A stretch of DNA of 64,000 nucleotides from Taiwanofungus camphoratus (GCA_003999685.1 CP021233.1:682001-746000); one strand, 5' to 3'; positions 52,101 to 63,210 are shown, counted from the stretch's first letter. Notes: generated from the letters alone by a model not told the origin. Made by a program: numbers and translations.

Positions 52101-53352
52101 ATGAGAGGTCAGGCGTACAAAAAGCATAGAAGAAAAGCGAGTGAATATCATAGCCGCTTACCCTGTAACACCGATCACTATCGGACCCAGGCTCCTCGGC
52201 GTGCCTTCTGATGTAATCTGCATGCTGACCACGTTCTTCAAGACTTCGCGTATAGATGCTAATGAAGGATGAATATGTGGACGGGGAGTATACTGTGTGG
52301 ACGTCATATTCTCTCAGCATCAAATTGCTACGGGAGGAATCAATCCGGAAGCGCACCAAGAAGGGAGTCGATACACCCAGCTCAAGGTGTGCGTGAGCAA
52401 GAGCGCAGAAGGACTCAAGGGCCCCAGCGACTGTGTAGTTCATCTCGTCAGCCATGTCATGACTCCAGTATGAAGGAAAGAAACAATGAGAAAATAATCC
52501 AAACTTGTATGTCCCACGTGTAATTGAGACCGAACTAGCCAGACAACTCAAGAACAGTCTCTGAGGCGTGCAATACAGCCACCATTGTTTCATCACAATA
52601 GGTAGACATTATAACTTAACCTGCCCGCTCATACAGGCCAGGTAGTAGGTCCTTACGACACGTCCATTTCTCCTGTAAGTAGTCATATTGCTTTCAGTTT
52701 GGACTTACCGCCTGCAAACCAGCCAAAACCAACGGTTCGCTTTCCGTCTTCGGAGGTAAGCAGCTCATAGTCAATGAGGCGCGGAAGTAAGGCAGATCCA
52801 TTCGTGTCTGTGCATCCGGCCACAGCTGACGACGATACGAATTTGGACAAAAGTTCCATATTGTACGACTGTCCTTTGATGGTATGCGAAAACATCATGT
52901 GTGTGCGGGGTAACGGTGATGGGTCCGGAAAATCTGGGGGAGCAGGCGTAGGGTTGTTGAGGACCTCATGCAGAGGAGTTTCCTTGATACCAAGGATGAT
53001 GTGTGCAGGTGAAAGTGTAGGGTGTGACTTCGCACCAGCCTGTTTGGGCAAGAGTCGGTCTATCTTCTGTGCATTATAGAAAGAGCATGTTGGATACCTT
53101 GATGAATTCGTCCGTTCCCCATACCCTTCGGTCACAGTCTTGTATCAAGACGTCGATGCCATCATTCTCGACAAGTTCATTGACGGCATCTGGCGTCAGG
53201 GGACACCTGCGCTCCCAAATACGCAGAGGGTCTTCGCGACGAATGCCAATTGTCAGTTTGGCGGCATTCCGAGCAGTAGCATGGTACAGGCGCGATGACG
53301 AGCGGCTTGAGATGAAGGAAAAGGAAATAGGAGAGCGTCGTAAGATGGGCAT
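49199..53352 (-). CDS. Bifunctional lysine-ketoglutarate reductase/saccharopine dehydrogenase (AASS-like)
   Basis: Minus strand. The N-terminus ([20 protein letters not shown], then RLYHATARN) is rich in Arg and Ser with no acids, a mitochondrial presequence. First half, AlaDh/PNT-type [66 protein letters not shown], and later [20 protein letters not shown] (nucleotide site). Second half, saccharopine dehydrogenase: [20 protein letters not shown] (Rossmann GxGxVTGPA), [58 protein letters not shown], and the end [13 protein letters not shown]. The layout matches the animal/plant enzyme of lysine breakdown (lysine to saccharopine to aminoadipate semialdehyde), not the separate Lys1 and Lys9 of yeast. 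Start shared upstream region with Mid1. Confidence 0.85.
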
Positions 53353-53834
53353 TGCTGTCGTTCGCTCAACTGTGTCGTCGTAAGCTCGACACTTATGGTA
53401 GAGGCTGAGGGTGCTGGTCGTTTGTTGAGGCGCCAGGAGTGGATATTAAGGCCCTCATGATTGTTGTGATCCGAGCCGGGGAGCGAGCGAGTGTCATGGT
53501 CTCAGACACTGCCGCGCCAATCACTTCCATGGGCGTCGTCGCCGACCAAGTACTCAAGGCGTGTCAGTTCCATGTGATACTACAGGCCCTGTAAGTGCTA
53601 TGAAGCGGTAAATGTTTTTTTTTCTGCACGGCATCTGACAACTAGTGCTTGGATGTATAACCACCTTCGACGTAACTTACAACGGACCGCGTCTCTTGGC
53701 GCTCGAGCGCGTCGCGAATATGGGTTCACGTGATTCGCGATCTAGATCCCGTCGCGTTGTCGCCAGAAGCATCATGCTTATCGTTGTCGACAACGAGCTC
53801 AAGTGCTCCATTCTCCTCCGCGTCGTTGTGCGCT
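53353..53834. promoter_or_regulatory. Divergent promoter region, AASS-like gene and Mid1
   Basis: 482 bp between two divergent start codons, likely holding both promoters. I see no clear TATA box or other named site. Confidence 0.5.
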
Positions 53835-55865
53835 ATGAGATTACCTCTCACCCTACTGTGTCTTGTTCAAGCATGGCTTGTCGCTTCTCAACCAGCTCAG
53901 CTCGCCCTCAATAACCTGCGCAGCATCTCTGGTTCCACCCTTTCCAACCCAGCTACTTTCTCGCTCCCAGTCTCAACAAGTCCGCTTTCCATCTCTGTAG
54001 CCTTATGCTCTGCACAAAGCTCCTACCCTCCACGCTTTTTTGTTGCGAACGACTCTACGACCCAGCCAGGCCCGACAGAGCTCGGTCAACCCAATGTATT
54101 TGAAATCCCTTTAGAGAACGGCCTTGGTAGCTGGACGGGCCGGATGGACGTCATTGGCATATTGGCCATATTCAACGCCAGCCAAACGTCGCTCGAGGTC
54201 GGCGTATCTAACAATGGTGAGTTGCTTCCCATCTGTTGCATGCGCCTTTGGTGGGAGCTCGATAAACTTCTTCATGATCAAGAGAATCACAGAGCCCTTT
54301 CTACCCATACAGGTGCTAGAGGCAGGAATGTGTGTAGAATTATAGAATGAGGCATGGTTGACTGGCATCATGGAATCAGCCAGGTTCTTGCACACTAGGG
54401 TGGGGCTATCAGTGCACCGGCCAGTGGATTGAATCGTATAAACCTATCATGTACGGTCAGGAAGTATTTCCTCACTCTGTTTGATAGGTATATGGTGTTT
54501 CATGTCTTGCTCGGTTGTGGATTTTTGTCTCATCTCTAGCTCGGCCATACATGGTTCATAGGTATATTTGCACGCGTTCTATCCATTTCCCCAAATGAAT
54601 AAGTTTTCAATTGATGCATTGGCACCTTCATGCGCTCACTGTTCGATTCGCTGGACATCCGTCCCGCGTGCGCCGGCTGCTCGTCCTTTTATACTAAGCA
54701 TACGGCTTCTGATCATATGCTATCGGACAGGACCAATTCATGAGATACTAGACTCCTTACCTCTTCTCGGAGACACCACTTCAAATCAAGCACTACTCTT
54801 CTCTCCACCATTTTCTCCCCCCGAAGTCTCAACCCCAACTTACCCCAACTACACGCTTCCACCCGCAAACCTTACTTTCCCCGCCGCCCCATCCTCCCCA
54901 CCAAACTTCTCCATGTTTGTCGCGCCTACCACTTCCTCAGCACTCGCATCACTCCCGCGTACTGGGTGCGCCATGCAGGCTGTGCAGCAAAGTGGCTTCT
55001 TCTACGAGCCGTCGGCTGCCAGCGAAGGTCTCTGGCTACGAGACACTAACGGCTGGCGCTGGCAGTGGTTCATCAATTACTTGATGCCCGAGACAAACTA
55101 CACCGTGTACGCTGTCCAGAATGAGACGAAAGTAGCCGGGCCGATCAACTTCAGGACCAAGACTGGTTCGTCTTATCTGTCGCTTACATTTGCGCTTTTC
55201 TTACTTCTGCTCTCATAGCGTCCTTCTCGTGCCCAATTGTTTACTCCCTCCCCTTCTGCCCCTCTGTTGCCTATGCCGCTCCCCTCCCTGTGCCGGGTGA
55301 TCCTGAAGCTGGCATCACTGCAGAGACGTTCCCTGAGGCAGCATCGGATCCCCTCATCAGCGGACTCGCCAACTTCACCGTGATGCTGACCACTCTCGCT
55401 TGCGGGCGCGATCTCTACAGCCCCATCGTCACCTGCGCGGACTGCCAGGCAGCCTATCGCTCGTGGCTCTGCCTCGTGTCGATTCCTCGCTGCGCCGAGT
55501 TCCCTCCCACCTCCTCTTCCTCTTCCTCCGCGTCCACCTCCCCCTTGTCCCAGCCAACCGCCCAGCAGCCCCTTCCCGCTCTGCTCCCACAACCGATGCA
55601 GACGAACACCTCGCTCCAGCGCAACCCGAACCTTCCGGCGTTCCCCGAGCCGTGGACTCAGCTCCTGCCGTGTCTCGAGGTGTGCAACGCGGCTGACCGT
55701 GCGTGTCCCTACTTCCTCGGTTTCCAGTGCCCGCTCCCGAAGTATACAGCACAGTATAGCTATGGTGTTGGATATATCGATAGTGGGAACGAGGGCGATA
55801 TGGGTGGAGGCTCTACGGGCGCGGCTGACGATTATTGGGGAAACGTGTGGTGTAACATGGGTTGA
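53835..55865 (+). CDS. Mid1, calcium-channel regulatory subunit (487 aa)
   Basis: Exons 53835-54216, 54731-55165 and 55219-55865. The start at 53835 gives a signal peptide (MRLPLTLLCLVQAWLVASQP). An upstream in-frame ATG at 53730 would bury it. The middle is rich in Pro and N-glycosylation sites (YPNYTLPPANLTFP). Then TGCAMQ, NGWRWQWFINYLMPETNYTV (the Mid1 signature region), FSCPIVYSLPFCPSVAYA, and the Cys-rich C-terminal part: LACGRDLYSPIVTCADCQAA, WLCLVSIPRCAEFP, LLPCLEVCNAADRACPYFLG, QCPLP and the final NVWCNMG. Mid1 works with Cch1 in high-affinity Ca2+ uptake at the plasma membrane. Intron 1 is 514 bp, intron 2 is 53 bp. Confidence 0.9.
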
Positions 55866-56591
55866 CGTAGGGCGACGACGGCTTGGCTGACATGGTCAGT
55901 TTGCTGTGTATGGGAGATGTAGCTCGAGCGGCGATGCAAGTGACGGAAAATATCAACACTGCTCACTGGACTGATCCGACCTATCTTTCAAGCTTGTATA
56001 ATCGGCTACTTTCCGTCCATCCAAGAACCAGCCCACTCCGTTCCCCTCACCGCTTTGAGGTATACCAGCACCGTCAATCTGAACTGCTCGTCTTACAGGC
56101 GACATCACATCCATTCCAGATTACTGGCCAGCAGAACGTCAGTATAAGGCATAGAAGGCATAGAAGAGGATGCGGTGAATCATCATTGATTGGTGCCTTT
56201 CGTGAAGGTGGCATTGCAGCTGGGAGAGATGGGAGGTTCTGTATGAGTATCCGAGTCTGAAGCACGGATGTTTGTAAAAAGACTGAATGGAATGAGAATG
56301 TGCATATATATCTCTTTGTGATGGCCCCAAAGCCTGAGCAAGTCGTCAACGATGTCCTACACTAAGTGATACCAATGAGAGCTCATGTCATGTTGAAGTG
56401 GATGAATAACATCTCAGGAGAAGACTAGAGACGATCGCTATACAATGTGACCTCTGCAGTCCTCCGGAAAGAAATACAATCTATTAGAAAATCTACAAAG
56501 TGATGCACATACTGCAGCAGACTTCACTCGTTATACAATATATAAGACAGAACACAAGCACCGTTCCTCTTAAGGCTCAAAGTATCTATCA
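55866..56591. other. Intergenic, nothing recognised
   Basis: 3' sides of Mid1 and of the next minus-strand gene (convergent). No gene supported. Confidence 0.5.
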
Positions 56592-57253
56592 TCACCAACG
56601 TCGGCCTCGCGTGGTCCACCGGTATTGCACAGCATCGAGATACCACCTTGGCTTCTCCGGCTCTCCAAGCTTCACACGTAGCGCCTCGACAACCTCGTCC
56701 GACGGCGCGCGTGCGAGGTCGTAGTTGGTGTACAGCGTGATTATACCACATTCACCGAGCAAGAAGCCCGCGGTCACCGACAGCAGATTCGGGGGGTAGC
56801 TCAGTCCGAGCTCCTTAACCATGCCTCGCAGTGCATTGTGCATGCTGCCTGGCTCGTTCGACCGCAGTCTGCTGGCCTTTTCTTCTGCTGACATCTCTTC
56901 CAGCGGTGTTGGGCCTTCATAATTCGGATCCCAAACAAGGCCATGGTCTCGGCATACTTAAGGAGCTTTGCTCTATTAACACGCCACCCATAGTGCATGA
57001 CGGGTGGTTTCAGGCCCATCTTAGAACTCGGGATCAGAATGCAGGGCAGAGTTTCAAACGGGGGAGTTTGTGCAGTGCGGAGGATATCCTAACAACATGA
57101 GCTCAGGGAAGCCAAAGAAAAGTCCACCCAACGGACCTCATCTTTGAGAACTTTGTGAGTGGGCTTGAACGGCGCAGGCAAGTTTCTCTTTACATCAGGA
57201 GGATCAAGAGATGAGAATGGCAATTTGGACGAAGAGATGCGATGACCTGACAT
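56592..57253 (-). CDS. Unrecognised conserved-looking protein, possible frameshift
   Basis: Start at 57253 (MSGHRISSSKLPFSSLDPP). Exon 1 ends at about 57137, followed by a short intron (GTCCGT...TTAG). Exon 2 gives DILRTAQTPPFETLPCILIP, KMGLKPPVMHYGWRVNRAKL and LKYAET. At about 56943 the frame must shift by one base to continue as HGLVWDPNYEG and MSAEEKASRLRSNEPGSM, ending with LGEPEKPRWYLDAVQYRW and TTRGRRW at 56592. Both sides look like real coding sequence, so this is either a recent frameshift or a base error in the sequence. There is no signal peptide or membrane segment that I trust, and I do not know the family. A hAT-type miniature element lies just upstream. Confidence 0.5.
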
Positions 57254-57264
57254 TGTGCTAAGGA

Positions 57265-57662
57265 TAGTGTTGCGGTCGAGTCGAGTTGAACTCGGAACTC
57301 GACTCGACTCGACTCGCGTGCCGAATTCACAAACTCGGACATCCGAGTCGAGTCGAGTAACTCGCTCGACAACTCGACGAGTTGGTGTTTCTGATAACAT
57401 AAGCATGATCTCACGCAGTAATTGGCTAGTTTGCTGTTCCAGCTGCCTCTTACATAAGCACCATCAATCCAGACTCAGCACGTGAGCTGGGACATCGAAG
57501 GTGAGCTCTTGCCCTCCGGTGCTTGGATTCTATTGGCTGGCACGGCTCGGTTTCACCCTAACTCGCGAGTCAACTCGCAACTCGCCTCGAAGAAACTCGG
57601 ATTTTCGAGTTTTGTCGAGTTTGTGACTCGACTCGACTCGAACTCGACTTGTCGCAACACTA
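57265..57662. mobile_element. hAT-type miniature element, 398 bp
   Basis: It starts TAGTGTTGCGGTCGAG and ends with the inverse of TAGTGTTGCGACAAG, giving a 10-bp perfect terminal inverted repeat. It is flanked by a perfect 8-bp duplication GCTAAGGA (57257-57264 and 57663-57670). An 8-bp duplication is typical of hAT elements. The subterminal parts on both sides are dense in CGAGT/ACTCG repeats in both orientations, and the centre is unique. No coding capacity. Confidence 0.85.
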
Positions 57663-57670
57663 GCTAAGGA

Positions 57671-57943
57671 TGTGTTGGTTGAGTTCGGGGTTGGGGCTAG
57701 GGCTTTATATTCACAGCACGTACACAAGCCACTACGGCTTTAATTCATTGATTATCAGTAGTGATGCATGGTTCACCGGTCAAGGTGTGTGAACTTTCTG
57801 TATACAAGTTTATGCTCTCTAATGTATACCAGGCATTATAGGACTGTAAGGTCCAGAAGCATGACCACCTTAGAAGTACGGACGATCGAGGTGCTTCGAC
57901 CTTCAGTGGCCTGCCGGAACAAGCACATCGATGGCTTGGATGC
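57671..57943. other. Intergenic flank
   Basis: Short stretch between the hAT-type element and the LINE poly-A end. Nothing recognised. Confidence 0.4.
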
Positions 57944-58361
57944 TTTTTTTTTTTTTTAATTCCTCGAGTTTATACTCCATACAACGTGGGTACATGTAGA
58001 GTAATAATGATAATAAGTGGGCATCCGTGCCTGCATGAGCGGCACACCTACAGGTTTCGGTGGCCTCGTTATGTGGCGTGGGCATATAATCCAGTAAGGC
58101 CTGCAAAAAGAAAGGTACAGTCATCCATAGGACGCCGTACCCATCCCCTGCCCGACCCACTTTTCACGCTCTGTGTGTTTTACCCGGCCCGGTGATCCCG
58201 TGCCATCAGTAATACACCCTTCGAACTGAGTTTAGCCCTACAGGTTTTGGGCCTCAGTTATCATTCGGGTAGACGGGAGGGTCGTCGCGGATACTGGGTT
58301 CCGCTACCCCCTCATCTATCCAATTATGGTACATTTCGAACACCTTTGCTTCAGCGTCATA

Positions 58362-59759
58362 TCACTCACAGAAATCCCGGTATTTTCCACCCAGGGCGGT
58401 GGTCATACCAGGATCTAGATGTCGGTCTGCATGGAACCGCTGCCAGGCTGCTTGTCTTCTGACAGTGTGGCACATAAAACGAGCATGAGTAAATGTTCTC
58501 GTGCGCGCAGCTTCAGCTTCAAGCAGAGATTCAGCCAGAATCTCTGCCCAATCAAATGTAGAGACCATCGGGTTGAGCCGAAGGAACTCCATTATGTCAT
58601 CCAGGGTCCATCCCTTTTGTTCAGGGGGCCCCATCAGAAGCGGATCACGAGGACCCTGTTGGCGCTTCGTCCTGATCCAGAACGGACAGTCAAAGAGCAC
58701 ATGTTCCCTAGTTTCCTCCGCTCCGCACAAGCAGAGGTGAGGGCCTGGGATATTGAACCTAGAGCGGTATTCACCGCCTGGGAAATGGTTGATGAGCACA
58801 CGACACACGCGTGCCACCTCCTTGTTGGACTTGCCTGCTGCCTTCAAGACCCACGTGCCCTTAGCCGTGGTCCCGTGCAGTGGTAGGGCGTCCTCAGTTA
58901 CTTTCCATAACCGACAACCGCGATAACTGGGGTTGTCGACTAATGTCCCCCAGCGCTTTTTGACCCTTGCCTTGACACGAGCAAGGGCCATTGATTGTGA
59001 GATGAATTCTGGTTGGGGATCATCCAATGCCTTCTTCGCGAGTTCATCAACGAACTCGTTCTGAAAAATGCCTTTATGGGAAGAAACCCACAAAAGGACA
59101 ATGCGTCGGCGTTCATCCGCATCAAGGAACGCTCGTACGTGTTGAGAAGCCATGACCGCCACCATTTGCGACGGCCCGACTTCTGGCTTGAAGATTCGGT
59201 CAAGTGCCGATTGGTTATTGGAACAGACTATGAGGGTGGTGATGTGGGCAGGGACATCACGGACCACTTCACGCAGCCCGCGTGCCAGTGCCAGCATCTC
59301 CGCATCGAAACTCTGGACCTTGCCGGCCCCAAACTTTCCATGGGCAACGTGGTCTTCCCCGTCAACGACGAGCCATGCGCTACCAGATCTCACTGTTGGC
59401 ACATTTGCATACGACCCATCAGTGAACAACATTCGCCCTTCTGGCTGGGCCAGCTGGCGCCGGAATTCCGGCCACCAGGTGTACTCCAACCAGTTGGCAA
59501 ATTCAGGAGAGCGTTTGTTTGGACCCTTTCCGTCCAGGAACACCCGCTCGAAGCGATCAATGTACCGATCCACGACCCGATCACCGGGCCGCGCCTCCAG
59601 GTGGAGTGGTGCAAAGTCTTCTAATGACTGTCTCCTGATGCGATCTATGAACGTCATGGGGGTGACAGCCTGTTTTTTGCCACAGTGCGAATTAAGCGGC
59701 CATGGCGCAGTGATATTGGTGACGTTGGTCGCCCAATAAGGTGGAAGAGCAGCCCTCAT
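58362..59759 (-). CDS. LINE RNase H domain and C-terminal part
   Basis: An open frame of 465 codons. RNase H: TDGS at the start, DAEMLAL, CSNNQSALDRIF, WVSSHKGIFQNEFVDELAKK. The C-terminal half has a CxC...HxxxxC finger (CLCGAEETREHVLFDCPFW) usual in LINE tails. It is continuous with the reverse transcriptase frame except for one stop codon between them. Confidence 0.8.
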   Translation of the reverse strand: MRAALPPYWATNVTNITAPWPLNSHCGKKQAVTPMTFIDRIRRQSLEDFAPLHLEARPGDRVVDRYIDRFERVFLDGKGPNKRSPEFANWLEYTWWPEFRRQLAQPEGRMLFTDGSYANVPTVRSGSAWLVVDGEDHVAHGKFGAGKVQSFDAEMLALARGLREVVRDVPAHITTLIVCSNNQSALDRIFKPEVGPSQMVAVMASQHVRAFLDADERRRIVLLWVSSHKGIFQNEFVDELAKKALDDPQPEFISQSMALARVKARVKKRWGTLVDNPSYRGCRLWKVTEDALPLHGTTAKGTWVLKAAGKSNKEVARVCRVLINHFPGGEYRSRFNIPGPHLCLCGAEETREHVLFDCPFWIRTKRQQGPRDPLLMGPPEQKGWTLDDIMEFLRLNPMVSTFDWAEILAESLLEAEAARTRTFTHARFMCHTVRRQAAWQRFHADRHLDPGMTTALGGKYRDFCE

Positions 59760-59777
59760 TGGATGCCCTTCATGAAC

Positions 59778-61346
59778 TCACCGCGCTCTAAGCACAGCTT
59801 TTCCCATGTACCGGTCGACCTGGATGCGGATGGGGACCAACCCACCCAACATCTCCATCGCCCCGATCGGTGTGGTCTTAAAACAGCCAGTGATCCACCT
59901 AGCTGCTCTTGACTGGGCGGTCTGCAGTTCTTTTGTAGCCCATTTGAGGCCCTTCCACTGTGGATTCCACCACAGTTGAGCGCCATATAGCATCAACGGG
60001 ATGACATGCGCTATATAGAGCCGCCGTTTGTTGATGGGATGGAATCCGCGTGCCAAATTGCCGAGCATGCAAAGTGCATTGCATGTGCTGGCCGCCTTAT
60101 TAGCATAGAACCGCACGTGTGCATGGAAGCTAAGCTTGGGGTCTAAAAAGAACCCAAGATAGCACATCGTGTCCTTTGCTCGCAAAGTGACGTCATGTCC
60201 ATCAGTCCGGATGGTTAGATCCGGACCAAGGGGTCGGGAAGTCGAATACCCCTTCTGGTGCTTCCAGAAGTGCATCAACTCCAGTTTATCTCCTTCGACG
60301 CCTAAACCTAAACGGTTCAGATCACCTACAAGATTATGGAAGACATCCGCCAAAATGGTGTTGTTCTTCAGGACAAGGGCTTGTGGGCTATCATCAACAG
60401 CCTTCGGCGAAGCCGCCATGATGAGACCGTCGTCCACGTAGAACTGAGTCCCGGTTTGGCCCGGTTGTACCAAATGGACTGGCGCCCACTTGTGTATGAC
60501 CAGTGCAATGTAAACCCCAGATAAAATCGGGGATAAACTCGATCCTTGGCCGACTCTGACATCAAAGTTAGATGGATCGGTCAAGGTACCATTAAACAGG
60601 AATCGGGTTTTTTGCCCGATCAAGTAATTTGCCATGAAATTACAGAGCTTACTGTTGAAGTCCTGCTTTCGCATGATTCCTACCAGCGCATCATGATTGA
60701 TGGATGGGTAGAACTGTGACACATCGAGCAATAGCACCGATGGGATAAGGTTGCGCGCCCATGCCTCTTTGACATTGTGCACTAGTTGAATACCAGCGTC
60801 AGTGGTGCTATGCTGCATAGCCCCACCAAACTGGCATGAGTGTAGGATTCCCCACTTTTGGGCATCCCACTGCATTCGTTTGGCAATGATCTTTTCGAAC
60901 AATTTGCCAAAACAGTTGAGCAAGCAGATAGGCCTATAGGCCTTCGCTAGCGTATAATCTGGTTTGTTCGGTTTGGGCAAAACCACTGTAACAGACCGCT
61001 TGAAGACGCTCGGATAAACCTCGAAATCAAGGCAAGCGTTATAGTATGCGCGTAGCCATTGCCGTATGTGTATACCGAGATCGGTCTCAATGCCCTCCTC
61101 AGAGCGCTCGATCCGATCCACCATCCATTTAATCCACATCCAGTTCACATGATCAGGACTGGGTGCGGACGTGTTGCTAGTGGATTTAAGATTCTCACGA
61201 ATCTCAAACTCACTAATGTCTGATAAAGTCAACTCCTCCTGTTGAGGAATTTCGTCTACAAATGACAGATCCACCAGCTGTGAGTTGGCGGGCGTGAACT
61301 GAGCTTGAAAAGCATGACTGAGATCAGCCGCACTTTGGACTGGCAC
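59778..61346 (-). CDS. LINE reverse transcriptase domain
   Basis: An open frame of 522 codons with all usual reverse transcriptase blocks in order: SPDHVNWMWIKWM, VVLPKPNKPDYTLAKAYRPI, LLDVSQFYPSINHDALV, GQGSSLSPILSGVYIA, YVDDGLIM (catalytic), CYLGFFLDPKLSFHAHV. It would copy the element RNA at a nicked target. Same frame as the RNase H part. Confidence 0.85.
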   Translation of the reverse strand: MPVQSAADLSHAFQAQFTPANSQLVDLSFVDEIPQQEELTLSDISEFEIRENLKSTSNTSAPSPDHVNWMWIKWMVDRIERSEEGIETDLGIHIRQWLRAYYNACLDFEVYPSVFKRSVTVVLPKPNKPDYTLAKAYRPICLLNCFGKLFEKIIAKRMQWDAQKWGILHSCQFGGAMQHSTTDAGIQLVHNVKEAWARNLIPSVLLLDVSQFYPSINHDALVGIMRKQDFNSKLCNFMANYLIGQKTRFLFNGTLTDPSNFDVRVGQGSSLSPILSGVYIALVIHKWAPVHLVQPGQTGTQFYVDDGLIMAASPKAVDDSPQALVLKNNTILADVFHNLVGDLNRLGLGVEGDKLELMHFWKHQKGYSTSRPLGPDLTIRTDGHDVTLRAKDTMCYLGFFLDPKLSFHAHVRFYANKAASTCNALCMLGNLARGFHPINKRRLYIAHVIPLMLYGAQLWWNPQWKGLKWATKELQTAQSRAARWITGCFKTTPIGAMEMLGGLVPIRIQVDRYMGKAVLRAR

Positions 61347-61391
61347 ACCATCAGCTTGCCGCAGCTGAATAGTGGCCTCTTGTCATCTCGG

Positions 61392-63210
61392 CTATGTCCA
61401 GGCGACAAAGTCTGAGATCAATTGGGGATTGGATTCATCCATGATCCGATCAAAGTGTGCGCGCTTTGCCCGCTTCATGGCAAGGCAAAGTGTTGCATGT
61501 TGTTTATGCCGTTCGGACCGAAGTTCGGCGGCAACATCATATGCGTCTGCAGTGGCCTGAGCTCCAGGTCCCAACTGATGATGTATGTAGCGGTACTGCC
61601 CAGACGCCGCACTGAGGCGGTGCTGTGTATTCGCCAGCTTAGTGGCCGCACGGGAGCATGCAGCGTCCCACCACGACTTTGAACGTTTGGATGGACGTTT
61701 TACTGTCGAAAACTCCATCCATAGTCGTTGGAGATCTCGCTCTAGGCAGTCTCCCATTCGTTCAACACCTTGAGCGCTGCTGAAGTGTGTAGGGTAATCA
61801 GCGAACAGTTTTGCCGTTGCCGTCACAAATTGTTGGGCCGTGTCGCCAGTGCGAGGAATACCCCGCACCGGTTCTGGCTCAACCTCAATCGGCATCTCCC
61901 ACCGCAGAACCGCGTGGTCGCTGTTGTGGTGATGTGACATGAGTACATGAAGGTCTTGGCCTTCATAGTACACTGGGTCGATCCACACCAAGTCAATGAC
62001 TCCGGGTGTGAGAGCGATATTGTGAGAACGCCAAGTGACTGGACCATCCTGGGCGTTCATCAAGACCAGATCAAGTTCGGCCTGGGCCAACTCAATAAGG
62101 CGATTGGAATCAGCATAGTGCGGAGGCCGCACCCGAGATCCTGCAGCTCGTGCATCCCACAATGGGTGGCGGAGATTGAAATCCCTGCACATACACGCAA
62201 TGGGTGGAAGCGCGTGTACACGTGTTTCCAAATATCAGACAGCATCAAAGGTGGTGCTGTCGTTGTACATGTTCAGGACATTAAAGTCTCCGGACGGAAG
62301 CTTGAGCGCTACCATAAGGCAATCCTTATGGGAGACGCTGTGAGTGACAACTTGCGGAGAAGCCAAAGCCCACTGCTTGTTGACATAAACTGCAACCCGG
62401 GAATCTTTCGATGCCCCGAGGCACTTGAACGAGGCATGGGCAGACGTATTCTCATACGCCTCCCCGTCTCGTGACTTAGCTGAGGCCACATCCTTGATAC
62501 GGCCCCAGAATATCTCCTGGACGCAGATAATGTCGGCGTCCCTATGTCTCTCAAGTAGAATGCTCGTATTCTCCGCAGATTTCTGAACATTCGCACTTAT
62601 GCATGTGAGTGCGGGCCTAGTAGGCTCGTCTCTCAGATTGTCACCATCAGCCATGGGGCTGGGCGTACGGGAGGGATCTGCTTCCGCCTCCATGGGGGAA
62701 TCGGACCGTTCATTATGTTGTGAGGCCGGCGGAGTTCTGAACGGTGGGGCCGAAGCACCGTTGGAAGGATCCGGTTCACACAGTGTTCCATTACTCCCAT
62801 AAAGGGTTGATGGTATTAATCCCAATCCGGCGTGCCTTGTGCTACCGGCGTGGGTAAAGGGCATGGAGACAGCAAGGCTGCTTCCAGCACTAATGTAGTC
62901 ATCGCCCCCTCCCCCAGAGGGGATTGAGCAACTTCCACATCTTTGTGAATCGTCTGGCACTATGTCCATCAATTCAAAGAGAGGACCTCTCGATAGAGAG
63001 GAACTCGAAGTGGAACTCTCCCCATGATAGGGTGAGTTCAAAGATGTGTCCAATGGACGAGATCTCGGATAATCTGAGTCAGCTTGAGTGCGATGAGCAG
63101 AGCAGCCGCCATGCACCGACATCGCACTCGACGAGGTGGGTGCACCATCAGTCCTAAGACCAACAGCGGCTATAGGAGCACCAGTATGGGGGGAATGGGG
63201 AAGGAAACGA
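61392..63210 (-). CDS. LINE endonuclease region, in two frames
   Basis: The 5' piece (63210-62235) has a low-complexity Ser/Gly/Pro leader, then the endonuclease start (ISANVQKSAENT, DIICVQEIFW). The 3' piece (62231-61392) has DFNLRHPLWD, IDLVWIDP, NSDHAVLRW and a linker with SKSWWDAACSRA. One frame change separates them. The residue before DFN reads Arg, with Cys before that, where Gly is usual. The first codons of the first piece lie at the edge of the inserted LTR, so the native start is lost. Confidence 0.7.

Larger units (their letters stand above)
57944..63210 (-). mobile_element. LINE with endonuclease, reverse transcriptase and RNase H
   Basis: Minus strand. The 3' end is a poly-A (T run at 57944-57958). 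Order 5' to 3': a Ser/Pro-rich leader and AP-endonuclease (63210 to about 61392; TCISANVQKSAENTSILLER, ADIICVQEIFWGRIK, DFNLRHPLWD, HHHNSDHAVLRW), reverse transcriptase (about 61346-59778; SVTVVLPKPNKPDYTLAKAY, VGQGSSLSPILSGVYIALV, QFYVDDGLIMAAS) and RNase H with a tail finger (59759-58362; MLFTDGSYANVP, SFDAEMLALARGL, WVSSHKGIFQNEFVDELAK, CLCGAEETREHVLFDC). The endonuclease-RT-RNase H order suits the fungal Tad1/I-like groups. It is interrupted by one frame change near 62233, two in-frame stops near 61385 and one near 59775, and the usual RNase H Asp of SDNQ reads Asn. Its 5' end is cut by an LTR. Confidence 0.85.

Noticed and set aside
57265-57662. CGAGT-rich stretch as a simple satellite
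   Set aside because: The inverted ends and perfect 8-bp duplication show it is a hAT-type insertion, and the repeats are only its subterminal parts.
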